The notes below the pieces were generated by a model. It saw only the letters and a list, made by a program, of their open reading frames with translations, made no database searches and was not told the origin of the DNA. The translations under genes and the position numbers were made by a program. 64,000 nt of DNA, taken from the NCBI RefSeq assembly GCF_022819385.1, contig NZ_CP089290.1, positions 372,001 through 436,000 on the forward strand. The letters are read 5' to 3'. The stretch is from Candidatus Nanosynbacter sp. HMT-352 (GTDB lineage: Bacteria > Patescibacteriota > Saccharimonadia > Saccharimonadales > Saccharimonadaceae). Shown piece after piece: positions 1-7,483 of the stretch; position 1 is the first letter of the stretch; every line of letters starts with the position of its first letter.

Positions 1-1
1 G

Positions 2-646
2 ATTTTCAAGAAGATTCTGGCAATTGTTGCGCTTTGTGGTTTGGTGATGATTTTTACGTCGCCGCACCGAATCGAGCGCGTGATGACTTTCGTGCAAGGC
101 GATAGTCACAAAGGGACGAGCAGTCAGGAGAATAAGAATTATCACATCCAGCAGGCCAGGATTGCGATTGGTTCTGGCGGGCTTCTGGGGCTTGGAATTG
201 GTAAAAGCGTTCAGGCGACAGGATATCTTCCAGAGGCGACTAACGACTCAATTTTTGCCGTCATGGGAGAAACGTTTGGCTTTGTCGGCTTAATGGCTAT
301 ATTGGCGCTATTTACGGCATTATTATTGTCGATTTTGCATGTAGCCGCGAGACTTCCGAACGTGACGTTGCGGCTAATTGTGGCGGGAATTTTTGGCTGG
401 ATTGCTTCTCACGTGATACTGAATATCGCCGCAATGACAGGGTTGGCGCCGCTTACCGGAATTCCATTGCCATTATTAAGTTATGGCGGTACAAGTATGT
501 TATTTATCGCGGCAGCACTCGGTTTAGTTTTTCAAATTTCCAAATATACGTCACATAAAGCATTAGAGGAGGGTGAAAGTGGCCAAGATCTTAGCGGTCG
601 GCGGCGGCTCAGGCGGACACGTTACGCCAGTGGTAGCCGTATTTAG
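2..646 (+). CDS. ftsW: Cell division protein FtsW (SEDS family), 5' truncated
   Basis: The C-terminal part of a SEDS-family peptidoglycan glycosyltransferase of the septal machinery; the gene begins before the window and is open from base 2. Visible are the extracellular stretch with the conserved GDSHKGTSSQE-like segment, the QA-x-IAIGSGG-x-x-G block, several membrane helices, and the family signature PLPLLSYGGTS near the end. The reading frame runs about 70 bases into murG, an overlap that suggests translational coupling. The last 30 or so residues are basic and follow the final membrane helix. FtsW rather than RodA is inferred from the adjacent murG and ftsQ. Confidence 0.9.
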   Translation: MFKKILAIVALCGLVMIFTSPHRIERVMTFVQGDSHKGTSSQENKNYHIQQARIAIGSGGLLGLGIGKSVQATGYLPEATNDSIFAVMGETFGFVGLMAILALFTALLLSILHVAARLPNVTLRLIVAGIFGWIASHVILNIAAMTGLAPLTGIPLPLLSYGGTSMLFIAAALGLVFQISKYTSHKALEEGESGQDLSGRRRLRRTRYASGSRI

Positions 647-1742
647 AGAATTACAGAAAACTGGTGATCACGAGCTTCGTTTTTGGTGCGATAAAAAATT
701 TGGCGCCAGCGCGCGCGGTATTTTTGCTAAGTTCGATGAAAATATTCCGGTCGATTTGATTATTGCTGGAAAATTGCGTCGATATCACGGAAAAAGCATC
801 TCATTTCATCTGCATCCGTCAATTCTATTTCCAAATTTGCGCGACGGTTTTAAGGTGATGATTGGATTTTTCCAGAGTTTATTTAAGCTTATGAAGTGGC
901 GTCCAGACGTTATTTTTATTAAGGGCGGATATGTTTGTCTGCCGGTTGGCTATGCGGCTCGGCTATTAAGAATTCCGTTGGTTTTGCATGATTCTGACGC
1001 GCATCCAGGTTTGACGAATCGCTTGCTGAGCCCCTTCGCAAAAGCTATCGCCACGGGCGCGCCGCTTGAATATTACAATTATCCACCAGAAAAAGCTTCA
1101 TATGTTGGCATTCCAGTTGCGCCAGAATTCCATCCATATTCTGAGGCTGAGAGGAAAGAATTGAAGGAAAAATTAGGCTTTAATGTCAATAAACCGCTAG
1201 TTGTTATTACTGGCGGTGGACTCGGAGCCGGGCGAATTAATTCCGCGATTGTAGCAATTAGGGAAAATCTGCTTGCTGAGGCTTCGGTATTTTTGATATC
1301 GGGAAATCAGCAATATGAAGAAATTCTCGAGCAAACCGACGAGCGAGAAGGCTGGCGATTGCAGGCGTTTGTTCACAACGGAATGGCGGAAGTTTTGGCG
1401 GCGGCGGATATAGTCGTGACCAGGGCAGGGGCGACCACTCTTCTGGAATTGGCGGCGCTACATAAACCGACAATCATCATCCCTAATGGTCATTTGACGG
1501 GCGGGCATCAATTGAAAAACGCTAAGGTTTATCAGGACGCATTGGCGGCGTTGATAGTTTCCGAAGATGAGTTGGATAAGGACAACCAAATCTTGGCACG
1601 AAAAATAATTGGCGTATTAAAATCTCAGAAAATTCTTAAAGGTTTGGGCGATAACTTCGGTAAATTTGCCAAGCCAAACGCGGCTAAAGATATGGCGAAG
1701 ATTATTCTTACTACGGTGCGAAGGCAGGGTAGGCGAAAGTGA
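579..1742 (+). CDS. murG: UDP-GlcNAc:undecaprenyl-PP-MurNAc-pentapeptide GlcNAc transferase
   Basis: MurG converts lipid I to lipid II on the cytoplasmic face of the membrane. The N-terminal nucleotide-sugar motif GGGSGGH is seen within the first 15 residues, and the C-terminal donor-binding domain carries the G-GG-GA-R-N block, an RAGATTLLE stretch and IP-P-G--T--HQ. Two in-frame GTG codons compete (573 and 579). The AGGAGG at 567-572 touches the first but lies 6 bases before the second, so 579 is preferred (387 aa). The gene overlaps the end of ftsW and its stop overlaps the GTG of ftsQ in a GTGA arrangement, so the three genes form one operon. Confidence 0.93.
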   Translation: MAKILAVGGGSGGHVTPVVAVFRELQKTGDHELRFWCDKKFGASARGIFAKFDENIPVDLIIAGKLRRYHGKSISFHLHPSILFPNLRDGFKVMIGFFQSLFKLMKWRPDVIFIKGGYVCLPVGYAARLLRIPLVLHDSDAHPGLTNRLLSPFAKAIATGAPLEYYNYPPEKASYVGIPVAPEFHPYSEAERKELKEKLGFNVNKPLVVITGGGLGAGRINSAIVAIRENLLAEASVFLISGNQQYEEILEQTDEREGWRLQAFVHNGMAEVLAAADIVVTRAGATTLLELAALHKPTIIIPNGHLTGGHQLKNAKVYQDALAALIVSEDELDKDNQILARKIIGVLKSQKILKGLGDNFGKFAKPNAAKDMAKIILTTVRRQGRRK

Positions 1743-2653
1743 AATTCCCCTTCTCTAAGAAAAAGTCGGACGAGAATCTGAGTCGTCGAGAAATCGCGGC
1801 GCGTCGTCGAACCGAGAATTACGATGATTTGCCCGCCCAATCGTATCGTCGGAACAGGACGCTTAATAGCCGCCAAACGTCCTCTCCTTTGGAGACTTCT
1901 GAGAGGCTCGAGACTCACGAATTGGTGAAAAAACGTCGCCGTGTAATGCGGAAAATGCTTGCGACTGCGGTGAGTTTGCTTGTTGTGATATTTCTTTTGT
2001 TCCAATTGACAATCAATATTTCAATCCAAACTCCCGACGCAAAAAGTTCCAGCAACGCTAATAAATACGTGAGCGTTCTTAATGAATATTACAGCGCCCA
2101 TCCAGCGGAGAGGTTCCGGTTCTTCCTCAATAATAATGACCTAAAGCAATTCTTTTTACAGAAAGCTCCTGAGGTAAAAAACATTCGCGTGGAGGGAGAT
2201 TTTCTAGCGCGATCAGCTGTCAAGTTGACGTTTAGGCAGCCGGTGGCCCAGTGGTCTTCTGGGGATAAGATTTATTTTGTTGATGATAGCGGTGTTACTT
2301 TTGAACGGAATTATTTTGCCGCGCCTACGGTTGCTGTTCGTGATGAGAGTGGCCTACCGACTAGAGGTGGTCAAGAAGTTATCAATCGTCAATTCTTGAG
2401 CTTCCTTGGTCAAGCTGTGTCTGAATTTTCGCAGCATAAAATGAATGTTTCAGAGGTTATTCTGCCAGCTAATACTGTACGCCAAGTCTGGTTTAAGGTC
2501 GAGGGCAGGGAAACCCAGATTCGTATGACGGTAGATAGGTCTGCTCAAGCTCAGGTTAAACAGGCGATAGCTACTTTGAGTTATTTGGATAATAATGGCG
2601 CGAAGCCAGGGTATATAGACGTCAGGGTGGATCAGAGGTCGTTCTATAAGTAG
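1739..2653 (+). CDS. ftsQ: FtsQ/DivIB-type cell division protein
   Basis: A bitopic divisome protein of 304 aa. The first 65 residues are very rich in Arg, Lys and polar residues (cytoplasmic), followed by one membrane helix at about 66-88 (LATAVSLLVVIFLLFQL) and an extracytoplasmic part with a POTRA-like segment (VKNIRVEGDFLARSAVKLTFRQPVA) and the beta domain of FtsQ/DivIB. It starts at a GTG inside the last codons of murG. In most bacteria FtsQ links FtsB/FtsL to the septal synthase, which fits its place after ftsW and murG. No ftsA or ftsZ follows here. Sequence is diverged, as is normal for this family. Confidence 0.85.
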   Translation: MKFPFSKKKSDENLSRREIAARRRTENYDDLPAQSYRRNRTLNSRQTSSPLETSERLETHELVKKRRRVMRKMLATAVSLLVVIFLLFQLTINISIQTPDAKSSSNANKYVSVLNEYYSAHPAERFRFFLNNNDLKQFFLQKAPEVKNIRVEGDFLARSAVKLTFRQPVAQWSSGDKIYFVDDSGVTFERNYFAAPTVAVRDESGLPTRGGQEVINRQFLSFLGQAVSEFSQHKMNVSEVILPANTVRQVWFKVEGRETQIRMTVDRSAQAQVKQAIATLSYLDNNGAKPGYIDVRVDQRSFYK

Positions 2654-3419
2654 GGTGGTCAACTTCTCTTCTGGATAGAGTAAGTTCTCTTTTTGTTCTA
2701 TTTCTGTATGGCGTAGAAAATATATATAACAATATAAAAATATGCAAAAGTCAAATAATCGCAAAATGATAAGCTAGGGGAGTAGGGCAATAAAAATATA
2801 AAAATGTCAAATAATATAAAATGCATTGTGGAAAACTTAACGAGCTTACGGCGCGCATACTCAGAGTTTATATTGATGTAAAAATATCAATGTAGCACTC
2901 CGGCATGTATAGTGCTGGAATTAAAAAAATATTTTTTTAAGTTCGTATTTTGTTGGTGTAATTTTTTATAAAAGACGGTATGTTCTATGAGGTTGTGTAT
3001 AATAGAGAATCCCCTGGTCGAATTACTGGAAAAAAGTTCGTTTTTAAGGTGTTAGCGAATATATGTAGACATATGTATATTCATCTTTGTGCGGCATTTA
3101 TTATTGCGTAAAAGGTACATTGTGCGACATTAAAACTATATCTAAAACACGACTATTCCCATCGTCTTTCTTCGTGATAAATTTATCTCATCTTTACCAA
3201 ATCAACCCACTTGTCGTTTACTATTTTATAAACCGCCCTATTTTACTGGCTTGGTGCGTTTTATGTTGTGTATTGGTTTATCTGCATTGGCTCGGATTTA
3301 TAATTTATGTTTGTATTGCGCAAAATTTATCAATATAAATATTCAGCCGATTCGGCTTTATGTACGCTTAAAAATGACTAATAATTAGTTCGTATTTTGT
3401 TCTATTGTTTTTTTAATTG
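2654..3419. other. AT-rich intergenic region without a convincing gene
   Basis: About 766 bases between ftsQ and a minus-strand gene. It is strongly AT-rich with long A and T runs. A TATAAT lies at 2998-3003 without a good -35. The 15-base string at 2940-2954 recurs exactly at 3387-3401 in direct orientation. A short inverted repeat AGCCG-ATT-CGGCT sits at 3344-3356 and may be a weak terminator for either strand. The only open frame of note (3087-3338) has no ribosome binding site and an unlikely composition. No RNA family was recognised. Confidence 0.5.
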
Positions 3420-3929
3420 CTAATTTTGCGAAAGAGCTTGGGTGATTCTGTGCTTAATTATTTCACTGTTCCATTCGCCCGCCTTAAATCGCAGTAGGGG
3501 CATATTAGTGTTGGTCATGATCGAATTGACGAAATCATCGCGCGTTTTCCGATCGGGCTGATTGTGAGTACTATCATCAAGCTCAATAGCTATGAGGGGC
3601 TTCATATCATTGGTGCAAATTAGAAAATCTACAGATTTGCCGTTTATTTTCGCGAAAGCTGCTTTCCAACTTTGCCCTTTTATCTCGTGATCCAAAAACA
3701 TACTTAAATGAGCCTGAGGTATAATTACACATCCGTTTACCGCTTCGTGTAGTGTTTTATAAAACGATAATTCACTTGGCGTCATTGCACAAGATTTTTT
3801 GATGTATACATATTCTTTCTTTATTGGGGTTTTAATTGGGCTTGTGTCGCCGTCGGTCCCCTGCCTTGCTTTGATTGCCAGAAAAATAATTGCGGCGGCT
3901 ACTATAACTATAGATATAAGCGTTTCCAT
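3420..3929 (-). CDS. Membrane-anchored DUF2726 (nuclease-like fold) protein
   Basis: A 169-aa protein with one N-terminal membrane helix (residues 4-20) followed by a DUF2726 domain: MTPSELSFYKTL at the start, then VDFLICTNDMKPLIAIELDDSTH, a charged D-K--DDF segment and MPLLRF. The D-x-L-I...IELDD...pattern is the family core, and DUF2726 is related to restriction-endonuclease-like folds, so a nucleic-acid role is possible but unproven. It stands alone on the minus strand and faces an AT-rich gap downstream. No Shine-Dalgarno is seen; the upstream minus strand carries AT-rich promoter-like sequence. Function is not known. Confidence 0.7.
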   Translation of the reverse strand: METLISIVIVAAAIIFLAIKARQGTDGDTSPIKTPIKKEYVYIKKSCAMTPSELSFYKTLHEAVNGCVIIPQAHLSMFLDHEIKGQSWKAAFAKINGKSVDFLICTNDMKPLIAIELDDSTHNQPDRKTRDDFVNSIMTNTNMPLLRFKAGEWNSEIIKHRITQALSQN

Positions 3930-4027
3930 GAGATTAGTTTATCATATGTTGATAATAAATGCTTACGATTTTTAGGCTTTATCGTTGTGGTGATATAATA
4001 AGAGTGATAATTTTATCGGAGATATTT

Positions 4028-4585
4028 ATGGCTTTTTTAAATTATAATAAAGATGAAAAGTTAGAATTCAATTATAAGAGAGCGTGTGGATTGTGGCTAA
4101 TTGTAATAGCGGCGATTATTTCAATAGCTACTTTAGTAGGAGGAAAGCAAATAATAAATATGCAAATATTTAGTATTGGATATGTTATTAGTTTTTTCTC
4201 AATCAACATGAATAAAAAGGTGTTGAATAGGCTGTCTGATGGCCCTTCGAGTGAATTTCAAAAGAAAGTATCTTTATACGCCGTTATTTTATTATTTATC
4301 TTAATGGTTTTGCTGGGCGGGCCATTCTTTGCGACTGAAAATTGGAGATTGATTTGGCTTGGAGCGCTGATGGCAACCGCGCTACATTTTTTCCTGTATT
4401 ATTTTGTGCATGGAAAATCAATGATATATCTAGGTCTTATTTGCGCCATTAATATTTTTGTAGGATACATTTTTACCGATATCCCATTAGAGGTGATAGC
4501 ATATATTGACTCGGCAATTAAGCTTGTATTTGGAATATATTTACTATTTTTTTCAAAGCCGCCAAAAAAGGCACTTCGAAAATGA
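4028..4585 (+). CDS. DUF6609-like multi-pass membrane protein
   Basis: A 185-aa integral membrane protein with about six hydrophobic segments. The ATG at 4028 is preferred to an upstream ATG at 3959 because GGAGAT lies 4 bases ahead and a TATAAT-like box lies at about 3993-3998. The arrangement of residues (RACGLWLIVIAAIISIATLVGG near the N-terminus, WRLIWLGA--A-ALHF, FVHGK-MIYL in the middle) resembles, from memory, the DUF6609 family of Firmicutes membrane proteins of unknown function. Nothing in the neighbourhood indicates a role. AT-rich codon use suggests a transferred gene, but this is weak. Confidence 0.6.
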   Translation: MAFLNYNKDEKLEFNYKRACGLWLIVIAAIISIATLVGGKQIINMQIFSIGYVISFFSINMNKKVLNRLSDGPSSEFQKKVSLYAVILLFILMVLLGGPFFATENWRLIWLGALMATALHFFLYYFVHGKSMIYLGLICAINIFVGYIFTDIPLEVIAYIDSAIKLVFGIYLLFFSKPPKKALRK

Positions 4586-4906
4586 GGAGCCTTCATGCAG
4601 CCGTCTTCAAGAGGCGGAGTAGGTCAACATATTGTTATGATGTCAGCAGTTTCCTAATATTATACAGTTCTGGTGGTGTTTAAGGGTAATACATCAGTCA
4701 AAATAAAATAAGACAGCCCGCGTTGCTCTAACATAAGAGGGGCGCTGCTGTCTTACACTGCTATATTACTACGACCATCATTGAAAAATCAATAATATCG
4801 CCTTTCGCTATAATTCCCTAATAATCTAAATACCGATATTCCCTAAGAGCAGCCGCGTTTCACCTTTACTCCTGACGCTCTCTAGGGGTGATATAATTAC
4901 TATAAT
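4586..4906. other. Intergenic region between DUF6609-like gene and speD
   Basis: About 320 bases. It holds the hairpin at 4709-4755 and, at its right end, two TATAAT boxes (4892-4897 and 4901-4906) just ahead of speD. The minus strand between 4906 and 4756 carries an AGGAG followed by a GTG, but the frame closes after six codons, so no peptide gene is supported. A short minus-strand RNA ending at the hairpin is possible. Confidence 0.4.
4709..4755. terminator. Strong hairpin, terminator-like, probably minus strand
   Basis: TAAGACAGC at 4709-4717 pairs perfectly with GCTGTCTTA at 4747-4755, with inner CGC/GCG and CTCT/AGAG pairs. Read on the minus strand the stem is followed by TTTTATTTTG, so it would end minus-strand transcription from the 4760-4906 interval; it may also stop the plus-strand gene ending at 4585. 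The core AGCCCGC is shared with the hairpins at 20850 and 37444. Confidence 0.6.
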
Positions 4907-5254
4907 ATGTATGCATATGAGGTACAATCTATAACCATAAAAGCGAGCGAAGTTGATTCTGCTTTGCTTAATGATGCGGATGAGCTGCAGAAAATGTTAA
5001 GAAATGTTACGGAATTGGCGGGCTTGCATTCTTTGGAATCGGTAACGCATCAATTTTCTCCGCAAGGAATTAGCGCCGCTCTGCTTTTGTCGGAGTCGCA
5101 CATCGCGATTCATACGTGGCCGGAAAGCGGCGTGGCGTATATAGCGATGACAACTTGTAAAATGCTGGATGATGATAAATTGCAACAAATAAAAGAGTTG
5201 GTTGCACGGATGCTGGACGCGGAAAACATAATTATGAAAGAAATGACATTGTAA
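4907..5254 (+). CDS. speD: S-adenosylmethionine decarboxylase proenzyme (class 1B)
   Basis: A 115-aa pyruvoyl-dependent enzyme that makes decarboxylated SAM, the aminopropyl donor for polyamine synthesis. The autocleavage site is SES with the expected Glu63-Ser64 bond; downstream His69 (IHTWPE) and Cys84 (TTC) match the catalytic residues of the Bacillus/Thermotoga type. There is no Shine-Dalgarno. TATAAT at 4892-4897 ends 9 bases before the ATG, predicting a leaderless message. It is followed after 1 base by a DUF4178 gene and then speE, forming one operon. No ornithine or arginine decarboxylase is visible here, so the diamine acceptor may be scavenged. Confidence 0.92.
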   Translation: MYAYEVQSITIKASEVDSALLNDADELQKMLRNVTELAGLHSLESVTHQFSPQGISAALLLSESHIAIHTWPESGVAYIAMTTCKMLDDDKLQQIKELVARMLDAENIIMKEMTL

Positions 5255-5255
5255 G

Positions 5256-5942
5256 ATGAAACGAACCAAGGCGCGACTTAAAATTAACCAGATTTTGACC
5301 GGCAAGAAGACGAATTTGCGAGTTGTTGGCTGTTTGCTTTTTCGGGAATGGGATAAGAAAGATAAGCGATTTTACTACTGGGAAGAGTGGGAGATTACAG
5401 GGTTGGCTGATTATGATAGCTGGGTGGAATATGATCACAGCGATCAAACCGTTTCTTTGTACGAGCCGATTCGTTTCACCCAGGCAATTGACCCAACGCA
5501 ATTGAAAAAAGGTCAATCATTCACCGTTTCTGAACAGGACGGCAAGGATCACGTTGTAGTGGTTGACGAGGTTGGAATTGGTGAAATTATGAATATCAAG
5601 GGTAAAAATACGTATCAAGTTTTCCCGAAAGAACTGATGGCGTATGCTACTTTGAGGGATACTGGCGCGCCGAAAAACCGTCAGTTGATTACGATTGAGA
5701 AGTACAATAATCGCGAATATGATGCCTACCGCAAGGTTCAGCTGAGCGATAAAGAACAGAAGGAAATGTTCGGCAGGACCATTAAGCCGATTGACTGGAC
5801 GACGATTATAGTCATTGCCATATTTATCGCTATTATTTTGTTTGCATTCATCTTTGACAACAATTCCGACAGCAGTAATGGCGGAGGTCACGGCGGATCG
5901 CGCAGTGTTTACGGCGGCAGCAGCGGCGGGCTTGGTAAATAA
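5256..5942 (+). CDS. DUF4178 membrane protein of the polyamine cassette
   Basis: A 228-aa protein with an N-terminal DUF4178 domain (residues about 10-160; WEEWEITGLADYDSWVEYD is a typical core), one membrane helix at about 178-198, and a Gly/Ser/His-rich tail. DUF4178 genes are repeatedly found beside speD and speE in other bacteria, and this gene sits between them with 1 and 11 base gaps, so a supporting role in polyamine synthesis or membrane placement of the enzyme is inferred. The molecular role is unknown. Confidence 0.8.
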   Translation: MKRTKARLKINQILTGKKTNLRVVGCLLFREWDKKDKRFYYWEEWEITGLADYDSWVEYDHSDQTVSLYEPIRFTQAIDPTQLKKGQSFTVSEQDGKDHVVVVDEVGIGEIMNIKGKNTYQVFPKELMAYATLRDTGAPKNRQLITIEKYNNREYDAYRKVQLSDKEQKEMFGRTIKPIDWTTIIVIAIFIAIILFAFIFDNNSDSSNGGGHGGSRSVYGGSSGGLGK

Positions 5943-5953
5943 AAGGAGCTATA

Positions 5954-7480
5954 ATGTCACGATCAAGTACGAAAAAACGGGAGCAAATTGCTTTATTTGC
6001 GGCGGCGATTTTAGTAGCAATTGGCGGAATTATTTACGAGCTGATTTTAGGCGCGGCTGCGTCATATTTGGTGGGTGATTCGATTTTGAGCTTTAGTCTG
6101 GCAACTGGCGTGACGCTGTTCGGCATGGGAATTGGCTCGCTGCTGGTCAATTACATCAAGCTTCATCCAGCAACCAGCTTCGCAACGAACGAAATTATTC
6201 TGGGGCTAATTGGTGGAAATTCGGTGATGCTGATGTATTTGGGATTCGTTTTTACGCGTTCGCATTGGCTAATTTTTGCCGTCATAAGTCTGGCAATTGG
6301 TATTTGTATCGGGCTGGAAATTCCGCTTTTAATGAAAATGTTTCAGGAGTTCGGGTGCAAGTCTTCGGTGAAATTATTTAGCAAGATTTTAGCACTCGAT
6401 TATTTTGGGGCGCTAATTGCGTCGCTATTATTCCCGCTCGTTATGCTTCCGTATCTTGGTTTGATGCGCAGTGCGTATCTGGTGGCGGCTTTGAATATTG
6501 GCGTTGCGGTTCTGATTCTTAAGCAAATGAAAGCGTCGAAAATTGTGATGACAATTAGCGTTATTGCGACAATGTTGCTGGTGGGATTCTTTATTTTCGC
6601 GACAGAAATTGAGCACGGAATCGACAAGCGAACGTATAAAGATCCGGTGATGTGGCAGCAGCAGACGCCGTATCAGAAAATTGTCCTGACTAGATATAAG
6701 AATGACACGAGGTTGTTTTTGAATCGCAATCTGCAGTTTTCCAGCCTTGACGAAGCGCGTTATCACGAAACTCTGTCCGCTTCTGCTCTGTCTTCGGTCG
6801 CCAATCCGAAGCGTGTGCTGATTATGGGCGGCGGCGATGGCTTGTTGGCTCGGGACGTTTTGAAATATCCCAGTGTTGAGCATATTACGTTGGTTGATAT
6901 TGATGAGGTGATGACTAATCTGGCGAAAACTAATCATCTTCTCACCGATGTAAATCAGCGCTCGTTGCATGATCCGCGCGTTTCTATTGTCAATCAAGAC
7001 GCTTTCCAATTCGCCTTCTCTACCAAGGATAAATATGATGTCGTGCTGATTGATCTGGTGGATCCGTCGAATGAAAAATTAGCCAAGTTGTATTCCGAGC
7101 AATTATATCGTCAAATTGGCAATATTTTAACGGAGCGCGGAGTTATGGTGACACAGGCGACGTCTTCATTTTTCTCTCCGCACGCTTTTTATATGGTGGC
7201 AAACACCGTCAAATCGTCTCATCCAGAGCGATATGTGACGGCGTTTTCGATCAATGTGCCATCATTTGGTGAGTGGGGTTTTGTGATGTCTACGCCGCGA
7301 GTCGAGGTTGTGGCTAGTCAGCCATTACCGAAAAACCTACGATATCAAAACCAGAAACTACTCACCTTTCTGACTAAACAAAACGCCGTATCGGTGCCAT
7401 CTGGACCGACTTCTACGTTGGTTTCTCCGCGAATTACCGATGTTTACAATTCCGATATGCGCCAGTGGCGATACGAATAG
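5954..7480 (+). CDS. speE: Membrane-fused polyamine aminopropyltransferase (spermidine synthase-like)
   Basis: A 508-aa protein: about seven membrane helices in residues 12-215, then a spermidine-synthase-type SAM-fold domain (about 225-440) with RYHE (substrate region), the GGGDG nucleotide motif, LVDIDE, and a DLVDP segment in place of the usual catalytic D-S-x-DP. It transfers aminopropyl groups from decarboxylated SAM to a diamine. A good ribosome site, AAGGAG, lies 7 bases before the ATG, unlike leaderless neighbours, as expected for an internal operon gene. The fusion of a multi-pass domain is known in other bacteria; its role (anchoring or transport) is not established. Confidence 0.85.
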   Translation: MSRSSTKKREQIALFAAAILVAIGGIIYELILGAAASYLVGDSILSFSLATGVTLFGMGIGSLLVNYIKLHPATSFATNEIILGLIGGNSVMLMYLGFVFTRSHWLIFAVISLAIGICIGLEIPLLMKMFQEFGCKSSVKLFSKILALDYFGALIASLLFPLVMLPYLGLMRSAYLVAALNIGVAVLILKQMKASKIVMTISVIATMLLVGFFIFATEIEHGIDKRTYKDPVMWQQQTPYQKIVLTRYKNDTRLFLNRNLQFSSLDEARYHETLSASALSSVANPKRVLIMGGGDGLLARDVLKYPSVEHITLVDIDEVMTNLAKTNHLLTDVNQRSLHDPRVSIVNQDAFQFAFSTKDKYDVVLIDLVDPSNEKLAKLYSEQLYRQIGNILTERGVMVTQATSSFFSPHAFYMVANTVKSSHPERYVTAFSINVPSFGEWGFVMSTPRVEVVASQPLPKNLRYQNQKLLTFLTKQNAVSVPSGPTSTLVSPRITDVYNSDMRQWRYE

Positions 7481-7483
7481 TTT

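Noticed and set aside
3087..3338. 83-aa hydrophobic open frame in the gap after ftsQ
   Set aside because: No ribosome site or -10 box near its start, and composition follows the AT-rich DNA rather than a membrane protein pattern.
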